From positions 526,651,303 through 526,715,302 of the forward strand of contig OY856409.1 in NCBI GenBank assembly GCA_963693085.1: a stretch of DNA of 64,000 nucleotides, in the 5' to 3' direction. Position 1 is the stretch's first letter. Each line of letters begins with the position of its first letter. The notes beneath the pieces are model-generated. The model did no database searches and was not told where the DNA came from. It saw only the letters and a list, made by a program, of their open reading frames with translations. The stretch comes from Alisma plantago-aquatica (taxonomy: Eukaryota > Streptophyta > Magnoliopsida > Alismatales > Alismataceae). Positions 55,661 through 64,000 of the stretch are shown here, piece by piece. The position numbers and the translations under genes were made by a program.

Positions 55661-58600
55661 TGTGATAGCTAGGTTTTTCCCTCATTCAATTTGTGTACAT
55701 CTTGACTCATTAGATACTCTTTATTAACTCAATAATCATACTCACCCTCAATTTGATGACTTTGAGTCTTTTTTACTCAATTTAAGGGTTGGATTTCGTT
55801 AAGTATCACCTCACACTTAGATATGACTTTAATTGAAGTTTTGAACTAAGTATCATTCCCATTATATATCACCAACTTGCAATCAAGATTGAACTACACC
55901 AATGAACTCTCCATTCCAAGAACTATATCTCATGTTATAGAGAATTCTTTTATCTTTCTAATGGTGCAAGAAATGCCTTAATTGGACATTCGGAGTCCAA
56001 GTTATGATCTTTCTAGTGTACCTTTGTTTCTCTTGATTTTAATCTGATTTGAATCGGTCTTATGCCTTTGTTGGGCCCAATGTGAGGGCATCACTGCAGC
56101 CCATTACCTCTTTTTCCCTCTTTCTTGGAGATCTATCTCATTTTCTAGTGGCCAATTGCTAACCTCAAACTCGTGGATCGTGATCCTCTACCTTTGGGTC
56201 ACCCAGCTCCAGTTTGAGCCTCCCATACAATGACTAGTAAATTGTCTTGCACCTATACATTCACCAGCACAAGTGACATTGGTGGCCACCTACCCCAAGC
56301 TTTGGCACCTTCTTTGGTGTTCGTCACACTCTGGTGAGCATCTAAAATACCCAAACATCACCTCTCCATAATCTGGGCTCCCCTACGGCTCCGTGTAGGA
56401 AGTAAGCACCCCGGAGGCCCCTTTTGGAGCATTGGCTCCTTGGCAAAATGCAGTCGGCCGAAGCTCCAGTGACCCCGCGCAGGCATGCCGTCGTGTAGGG
56501 AGTCAACCCAGGAGACAAATCTGGCTGAAAGAGGGCTTCTTCCCTGGCCATTGGATGGAGTCGGGCCCACGGTGAATCTTGTATTGAGGACCCCAATCTC
56601 TTTCTCCCTCTCTTTTCATCTCTTGCGCATGGGTGGTGTTTGGGAGGGCGGTGACAAGAAGTTGCAAAGAGGTTGTTGGAGTTTGCGGGCATCCAACAGT
56701 CGTTGGAAAACCCCAAGAAAGCCGGGTCAGCAATGGGGAATCGCCCCGCTCAGCCTTTCCCTGACCATTGGATCAAGATCCAATGGACCATATCCACTAT
56801 TTTTAGGTAAACTTGCAACATGCGTATCTCTTCACTCATTTGGCTTTTTTGGTCTGAATATATATGAATTTTGATCCTCACAATGAGATCTACCTAATGA
56901 TGCTAGTTTCATGGACTGATTCTATTTTTTGTTCCACTGATATGCTAAGAATGATCTCTTTGATGTCTTTTATATGTTTCAACCTATTTAATTCACCACA
57001 TATGATCTTCCGTCATTTATAGCCCCTAAAACATAATACTTTAACTATTTGTTATCGTGATTGAGGTCTTGGACCGTCTAATGCACCATAATGTTTCATC
57101 TTGACTTTTCATGACTAGCTTTTCCCTAAAATGACTCTTTTAAGTAATACTTTGATGCAACTTATCTATATATGAGGTTTGGAGTTAACTTACCATCATA
57201 CCATAATTGAACTTCGAAATCAGTAGATCCTATCATCACTTGTGTCATGCTTGACTAGTACTCTATGCATCCTTGCCTTAAATACCTCTTGTGCACCTTG
57301 ATATGCCCAATTTGAAGTGTTTGGGACTTATGTAATTTGGATCCTTTTTCTTGTGCTAAAGTGAATCCCTAATATGCAAATGTTAATGTTTACTTCCAAA
57401 TTAGTACTTGAATAACTTGTAAGATGTTTTGCCTAGTAGTATACTCATATGCATATTTGACTTCAAGTAGCACACTTATGGCATGTAACATGTTCTAGAT
57501 GCACAGGTTGGTTTTTGTACCCCAATCTTGCTAAATAATAACCTAATGATGTTATACATGTATCTTAAGACTTCAAATCAGTAGATTCACCCTACTTGTA
57601 GCACTAAATACCGACTTGATCTATCATATGCTCCCAATGCTTCTATGACTTGGAATGTTTGACCCTATTGCATGAATCGATCTTATATGCCTAGTTATGA
57701 TCTGACATGGGTGAAAATTGATGGAAGCCTAAATATCATGACTCCTTTACTCCTAAATCAGAGTTTATATTTATCTAGTATTACTCATGATGTGGATGTA
57801 TTACCTAGAACTAAGGTGTTGATGTGACCTTTGAACTATGGTTGATTGATTGCATGCTTGTACGAAACTTTGGACCTAAGTTGATCTGATTGAAAACTAG
57901 TTCTAGGGGAACATCCACATGAGTTATATCATGTTTATCTTAATTAGATCTAGTGATCTAAGACACTATGTCACATCATAGGTCCATGTTGGGTTGGGCC
58001 TTCGCTAAGTATCTTACTCATGAATCATAACTCACGAGGTACATTTCCTCTTGACCCTATTATGATATTGGCTTGCTTGTATGTATGCTCATATGAATGC
58101 TTGGCTACTTACCTTTTTGAGATATTGTTCCTTTGACTACTACTTCCATGTTTTAGTATTCTACGTTGACAAAACATTGAAATATAATGTACAAAAATCT
58201 ATTATGCAACCTAATGTTGACATAATGGATAAAGGAACCTAAAACATGCTTTATATAAAATAATATTTTTGAATGTTATTGCTTTGTTTCTTCTTCTTGG
58301 CTATGATCATGTTTCTAGCCAAGCAAAATTTAGTATTATTCTTAAACTATTTTTATTCCTTTTCATAGCGTACTTAATGCTTTAGCATTAATATGTTTTT
58401 GTTTATCAAATTTGTGTTTCCAAATGAAGATTTACGGCACTCAAGGATCTATACTATGAAATGAAACACCAATGGCATATTAGAAATGGAATGGGTACAT
58501 GCCCCTTATCTCCATGCTTAATATCTTGTTATCTCTTACCTTGTTCTTGTTTGCGGTTTTATTCATGCATATGTTATGTGATCCATTCTAGGGACGGGCG

Positions 58601-58672
58601 CCCAGGTCCACTCACCATTGGATAAGTAGCCATTAGGAGTGTGGACTTAGGGTAACAAATGGTTTTGTGATA
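55661..58672 (+). repeat. LARD 5' LTR, TATA segment deleted
   Basis: 3012 bp, from TGTGATAGCTAGG to TTTTGTGATA (the terminal CA of the 3' LTR is TA here). Relative to the 3' LTR it lacks about 132 bp (61137-61268), the segment with the TATA box. The join at 56310 lies in ACCTTCTTT, a 9-base word present at both ends of the missing piece as ACCTCCTTT and ACCTTCTTT. A GC-rich stretch (56370-56740) has antisense open frames also seen in the other LTR. Confidence 0.88.
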
Positions 58673-58674
58673 GA

Positions 58675-58690
58675 TGGTATCACAACAATC
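58675..58690 (+). promoter_or_regulatory. LARD primer-binding site, decayed Met type
   Basis: TGGTATCACAACAATC, two bases after the LTR end. The first eight bases match TGGTATCAGAGC. Confidence 0.6.
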
Positions 58691-60474
58691 ACTATCCATT
58701 ATGCATGTTTGACCACCCAATTCCACATACCTTAGAGAGCCTTCTAGCATCTCATCTCTTCTCCAAGGACTACCCTAAGCCACCCATTAGATGATAATTT
58801 GTTAGCTTCTCATATATTCATGTTATTCTTCTACTCATGACTATTAATCACATGATATCTCAATTTTGAGTATCTTATGTATGGGGAAAACTAAAAATTT
58901 GTATGAATTGATAAAAATAATAATTGAGTAAACTAATGATGATGCCATGTCTGACCTTAAATTAAAAACTCGATTAGGAATAATGAAACTACTATTGTAG
59001 TTAAGTACTCAAGTATGACCCCTAAGATCATTAAAAAAATCAACTTTACCAAATCTAGACTACATGTTATCTATGTTTGAGGTAAAATTATTACTGATCT
59101 TGATATGATGAGAGAAGGAATATTTGTACATTATACCTCATGGTTGATGAGATCCCTCTTTGATTAAATCCATGATGCCATATTATTGATCAAACCTCAA
59201 ACATGATTAACCAAAAAAAATCTCTATTTAATACGTATGATGCTTATGCCTTGGAATGACTACGTTCTTGGACTCTCAAAATCATGATAAAAAAATCAAT
59301 ACAAGAGGCATCTTCCCTATTGATTCCTATTCCTCTTAGAAAGATATATTTCAGATAATCTTATGGACATGGATCTTGCTCTTGCCCGATTATGCCCTAA
59401 CTCTTGGACTACTCAATTTGACTTCCAGTGTGCTAGATGACTCATGACTAATATGGACTAGTGTGCTAGATTAGGGTGGTATTTGACTTATGACTCCCTT
59501 AACCTAGGTCACATGTATATTTGACTACCTGTAAATTTGGGATAAAGAAGACCAAGCCCAGATGGGAAGGTCACCAAGAAGACCAAGCCCAGGAGGGAAG
59601 GTCACCATGAGCCCAATGTTGGGACATGAAGCGAATGATGTGCACCCTATGAGATGGGGAAAATTTGGGATAAAGAACTACACTAGAAAATAATGTGCTC
59701 GAATGTTGTAGGAGAAAGCTCAAGGAAAATGAGAATGACATATCAATAAAAACCTTTGGAAGGGTGGAGCCCTAAGTCACCCCTAAGGTCTAAAATGATA
59801 ATCTAAACCCTAACTTAGAAATTTGTTGATCTATGACTTTTATATCCAAACTTGACTCTCAATATTGAACATTGAAATCTTGATCCATGATTGTTGATGT
59901 TGGTTTGACTTGACTCCTATGATCACCCTTTTTGGATCTTGAGATCACCCTCGATATATTATAATGACCTTTGTGTTCCCAAACCTAGAGAATTTTGAAA
60001 TAATTATTATGATGATTTTGCTCAATTTATGATTTAGGATTAAGCTCCATGTGGACTGGGGTGGGACCTTCCATTGATTTTGTACATGAAACCATGATGA
60101 TTAAAATATGATGTATTGTCTCAAACTGTTGAAGTATGAAATCCCAATCATGGATGTATAACCCACCTAGGCTAATGCAAAAGCTAGAACCATAAATTTT
60201 GGGAAAGAGTGTCATGTTGTACTCTTGCATTCAAAGAGCCCTATTCATTTAACCTAAAATGTGATCTCTCCAATTTGTGATCTATATAATGATCACTCCA
60301 ATTTGTAACTCGTGATGACCTTTCCAATTCAATGGTCAATGTGACTATGATTCTTGTTGCTCGCTTTCTCGATAGTGTTGATGTTGAAGCAATTCCAAGT
60401 TGTTTTTTATATGAAGTATGAAAACTCAATCTCAATTGACGATTTGATGCAATTTTGGGGACAAAATTTATTTT
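58691..60474 (+). other. LARD internal region, non-coding
   Basis: No gag, pol or env phrase on either strand. The only structured feature is a 31-bp tandem duplication at 59545. Open frames at 60027-60230 and 60241-60435 (minus) are short and match nothing I know. Confidence 0.7.
59545..59606. repeat. 31-bp tandem duplication (2 copies)
   Basis: AAGAAGACCAAGCCCAG, then GGGAAGGTCACC, at 59545-59575 and 59576-59606. The units differ by two bases or so. Confidence 0.88.
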
Positions 60475-60487
60475 AAGGTAGGGAGGA
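60475..60487 (+). promoter_or_regulatory. LARD polypurine tract
   Basis: AAGGTAGGGAGGA directly before the 3' LTR start TGTGATAG at 60488. Confidence 0.8.
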
Positions 60488-61182
60488 TGTGATAGCCTAA
60501 GTTTTTCCCTAATTCAATTTGTGTATATCTTGACTCATTAGAAGCTCTTTCTTAATCAATAATCATACTCACCCTCAATTTGATGAATTTGAGTCTCCTT
60601 TTACTCACTTGACAGGTTGGATTTTGTTAAGTATCACCTCACACCTAGATATGACTTTAATTGTAGTTATGAACTAAGTATCATGCCCATTATATATCAC
60701 CAATTTGCAATAAATTTTTAACTTCTCCAATGAACTCTCCTTGCTATGAAATGTATCTCATGTTACACAGAATTCTTTTATCTTTCCAATGGCACAAGAA
60801 ATTCCTTAATCGGACATTCGGAATCCAAGTTATGGTCTTTCTAGTGTACCTCTATTTCTCTTGATTTTAATCTGGTTTGAATCGGTTTTATGCCCTTGTT
60901 AGGCCCAATGTGAGGGCATCCATGCGGCCCATTACCTCTTTTTACCTCTTGCTTAGCAATCGATCTCATTCTCTAGTGGACAATGACAAACCTTGAACTC
61001 ATGGATCGCGATCCTCGACCTTTGGATCACCCGGCTATGATTTGAGCCTCCCATCCAACAACTAGTAAATTGTCTTGCACCTCCGTACATTCACCAATGC
61101 AAGTGACATCGGGGGTCACCTACCCCAAGCTTTGGAACCTCCTTTTTGCGCCATCTTCCCCCAAATTGTCGCCCTCTTTGCC

Positions 61183-61189
61183 TATATAA
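61183..61189 (+). promoter_or_regulatory. TATA box of the LARD 3' LTR
   Basis: TATATAA in the context CCTATATAACTCC, about 700 bp into the LTR, flanked by pyrimidine-rich sequence. Confidence 0.6.
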
Positions 61190-63422
61190 CTCCTCCATTA
61201 AGTCTTTGCCCCCCTTTTCTTGGCCATTTGTGAACCATATCTCCCTCTCAACACTGCCCCTACCTTAGACCTTCTTTAGTAGCCTCCACACTATGGCGAG
61301 CATCTACAATAGCCACATATCACCTCTCCACAATCTGGGCACCCCTACGACTCCATGCGGGAAGTAAGCACCCCAACAACCCATTTTAGAGCGTCGGCTC
61401 CTTGGCAAACCCTAGTCGGCCGAAGCTATGGTGACCCCGCACAGCCACGTCGTTGCATGGGGAGTCAGCCCAGGAGATGAAGCTGGCCGAAAGAGGGCTT
61501 CTTCCCTAACTATTGGATGGAGTCGGGCCCACTGTGAACCTTGGATTGAAGGCCCCAATCTCTCTCTCCCTCTCTTTTCATCTCTTATGCATGGGTGGCG
61601 TTTGGGTGGGTGATGATAAGAAATTGTAGAGTGCTCGTTGGATTTTGTGGGCATCCAACAATGGTCGGCAAACCCCAAGAGAGTAGGGTCAACACTGGGG
61701 AAGCGCCCTATTCAGCCTCTCCCCGACCCTTGAATCAAGATCCAATGGACCATATCCACTATTTTTGAGGTAAACTTGCAACATGCATATCTCTTCACTC
61801 CTTTGTCCTTTTTGGTCATGTTATATATGATTTATGATCCTTTCAATGAGATCTACCTAATGATGCTAGTTTAATGGATTGATTCTATTTGTAGTTCCAC
61901 TGATAATGTAGGAATGATCTCTTTGATTTATTTTATATGTTTTAACCTATTTAATGCATCACATATGATATTTAGTCTTTTATAGCCCCTGAAACATTAT
62001 AATTTAACTCTTTGTTATTGTGATTGAGGTCTTGGACCATCTAATGCACCATAATGTTTCATCTTGACTTTTCATGACTACGTTGCCCTAAAATTACTCT
62101 TTTGTGTAATATTTTGATGCAACTTGTCTATATATGAGGTTTGGACCTAACTTACCATCATACCATTATTGAACTTCGAAATTAGTAGATCCTAAGATCA
62201 TTTGTGCATTGCTTGACTAGTTCTTTACGCATCCTTGCTTGAAATATCTCTTGTGTACCTTGATATGCCCAATTTGAAGTGTTTAGGACTTATGTAATTT
62301 GGATCCTTTTTCTTGTGCTAAAGTGAATCTCTAATATCCAAATCTTTATGTTTACTTCCAAATCAGTCCTTGAATAACTTGTAAGATTAATTGCCTAGTA
62401 GTATACTCATATGTATCTTTGACTTCATGTAGCACACTTATGGCATGTAACATGTTCTAGATGCACATGTTGAGTGTCGTTCCCTAATCTTGCTAGATCA
62501 TAACCTAATGATGTTACACATGTATCTTAAGACTTCAAATCAGTAGATTTACCCTACTTTTAGCACTAAATACCAACTTGATCTATCATATGCTCCCAAT
62601 GCTTCTATGACTTGGAATATTTGACCCTATTGCATGAATCGATCTTATATGCCTAGTTATGATCTGACATGGTTGAAAATTGATGTAAACCTAAATATCA
62701 TGACTCCTTTACTCCTAAATCAGAGTTTATCTTTATCTAGTCCTACTCATGATATGGATATATCACCTAGAATTAAGGTGTTGATGTGACCTTTGAACTA
62801 TGGTTGATTGATTGCATGGTTGCACAAAACTTTGGACCTAAGTTGATCTATTTGAAACCTAGTTCTAGGGGAACATACACATGAGTTATATCATGTTTAT
62901 TTGAATCAGATATAGTTATCTAAGACACTATGTTGCTTATGTTTATATCCTAGGTCCATGTTGGCTTGGGCCTTCACTAAGTATCTTACTCAAGAATCAT
63001 AACTCACGAGGTACGTTTCATGTTGACCCTATTATTATATTGGCTTGCTTGTATGTATGCTCATATGAATGCTTGGCTACTTACTTGGTTGAGCTATTGT
63101 TCTTGTGATTACTACTTCCATTTTTGAGTATTTTATGTTGAAAAAACCTGAAATATAATGTACAAAAATCTATTATGCAACCTAATTTTGACATAATGGA
63201 TAATGGAACCTAAAACATACTTTGTATAAAATGATATATTTGAGTGTTCTCTCTTTATTTCTTCTTCTTGACTATGATCATATTTCTAACCGAGCAAAAT
63301 TTAGTATTATTCTTAAACTGTTTATATGCCTTTTCATAGCGTACTTAATGCTTTAGCACTAATATGTTTCGTTTATAAAATTTGTAGTTTCCAAATTAAG
63401 ATTTGTGTCACTCTAGACTCTA

Positions 63423-63500
63423 TACTACAAAATGAAACACCAATGGCATATTAGAAATGGATACTATGAAATGAAACACCAATGGAATATTAGAAATGGA
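63423..63500. repeat. 39-bp tandem duplication in the LARD 3' LTR
   Basis: AATGAAACACCAATGG, then ATATTAGAAATGGA, twice with period 39. The single-copy counterpart is at 58455-58493. Confidence 0.9.
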
Positions 63501-63682
63501 ATGGGTACATGTCTCTTATCTCCATGCTTAATATCTTGTTATCTCTTACCTTGTTCTTATTTGTGGTTTTATTCATGCATATGTTATGTGATCCATTCTA
63601 GGTATGGGCACCCAGGTCCACTTTCCTTTGGCTATGTAGCCATTTGGAGTCTGGTCTTTGGGTAACAAACGGTTCTGTGACA

Positions 63683-63687
63683 GTCAC
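63683..63687. repeat. Right target-site duplication GTCAC of the LARD
   Basis: Partner of 55656-55660, identical. Confidence 0.92.
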
Positions 63688-64000
63688 TATCGGAAATGGC
63701 TAGAACCATGCTTTTAGAGTATGACTCTCCAAAGAAGTTTTGGGCCAAAGTCGTTAGTACCTAATGTTTTGTGGAAAATCGGGTTTTCACATCCCTCTTT
63801 GAAAAAAAAAACCTTTAAGCTATGGCATAGTAGGAAACCTTTTATCGAGTATTTTCACATTTTTGGGTGTCCTTGCTTTGTTTTGAATACGAAAAATTCT
63901 CTTGACAAGTTTGATTTGAAATTGTACAAGGCTTTCATTTGTGGATATAACACTACTAGCAAGGCTTATAGAGTGTATAATGTTGATCTATCTAAAGTAG
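63688..64000 (+). pseudogene. SIRE-like copia integrase, C-terminal half
   Basis: It continues the integrase after the LARD. EMARTMLLEYDSPKKFWAKV comes directly after the duplication, then a frame change near 63760. KLWHSRKPFIEYFHIFGCPC and FVLNTKNSLDKFDLKLYKAF then follow, and YNTTSKAYRVYNVDLSKV runs to the window edge at a TAG (63998-64000). RT and RNase H should follow to the right of the window. Confidence 0.85.

Larger units (their letters stand above)
55661..63682 (+). mobile_element. LARD-like non-autonomous LTR retrotransposon, 8022 bp
   Basis: Two long LTRs (55661-58672 and 60488-63682) flank only 1.8 kb of internal DNA with a PBS-like site and a PPT but no gag or pol. Perfect 5-bp target duplications prove the outer ends. 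Long LTRs with a non-coding interior define LARDs. The Met-type PBS trace and LTR ends TGTGATAG...TGTGACA suggest a gypsy, possibly Tekay-like, partner supplied the enzymes. That link is inference. LTRs still align along their whole length, so it is the youngest clear insertion at this end. Confidence 0.85.
60488..63682 (+). repeat. LARD 3' LTR, 3195 bp
   Basis: It aligns with the 5' LTR throughout. It keeps the promoter segment with TATATAA at 61183-61189, missing from the 5' copy. Near its end it has a 39-bp tandem duplication (63423-63500) where the 5' LTR has one unit. The 132-bp loss and 39-bp gain explain most of the 183-bp length difference. Confidence 0.9.

Noticed and set aside
56342..56716. 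124-codon antisense open frame in the LARD 5' LTR with a matching one at 61412-61678
   Set aside because: The two LTRs are copies of one sequence, so conservation between them is not independent evidence. The composition is GC-rich with no recognisable domain.

Overview
The window is plant nuclear DNA made almost entirely of nested, decayed retrotransposons. I found no host exon, tRNA, rRNA or CRISPR array. The Athila, Tat and Tekay lineages of Ty3/gypsy, a SIRE-type Ty1/copia element and a plant L1-type LINE with a DUF4283-like ORF1 point to a seed plant, most likely an angiosperm with a large, repeat-rich genome. The species cannot be named from this. Every coding region is broken by stops, frameshifts or lost catalytic residues.

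Layout. 1-23185: minus-strand Tekay/Del element (RNase H, RT, PR, gag, PBS and a 3.07-kb LTR; its other LTR lies left of the window). It is split by 1124-18271, a plus-strand Athila complex built as LTR remnant - internal 1 - whole LTR - internal 2 - LTR remnant. A 5-bp target duplication (ATCCA/ATGCA) bounds the whole complex, and removing it rejoins the Tekay reading frame. 23186-28700: mostly anonymous DNA holding a 1-kb PIF/Harbinger-like element with TTA duplications and a solo-LTR-like promoter region. 28735-36940: a second, older Athila lineage arranged pol - LTR - gag. 37060-37677: 5'-truncated LINE tail. 38540-51206: Tat/Ogre-type RT split by a Tekay solo LTR (38963-50454, TSD CATAG), which is itself split by a nearly full-length LINE (40729-47292). 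51207-64000: SIRE-like copia element (LTR, PBS, gag, PR, IN) split inside the integrase by an 8.0-kb LARD-like non-autonomous LTR element (55661-63682, TSD GTCAC).

Relative order of events follows from the nesting: Tekay before Athila; Tat before Tekay solo LTR before LINE; SIRE before the LARD. The most unusual signal is in Athila copy 1. The env-position ORF (7679-9149, ATHILA ORF-1 family) is preceded by its own TATA box and by a cluster of GGTGCCACCGAC-like words that also occurs in the element's LTR, as if a U3-like promoter block had been duplicated inside the element. Other notable points are a LARD whose 5' LTR has lost its TATA box through a deletion between 9-bp direct repeats, and a LINE 3' UTR built of 645-bp tandem units with repeated hairpin-like cores.

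Limits: family names rest on motif recognition by eye. Identities, ages and exact ends of old elements were not computed.
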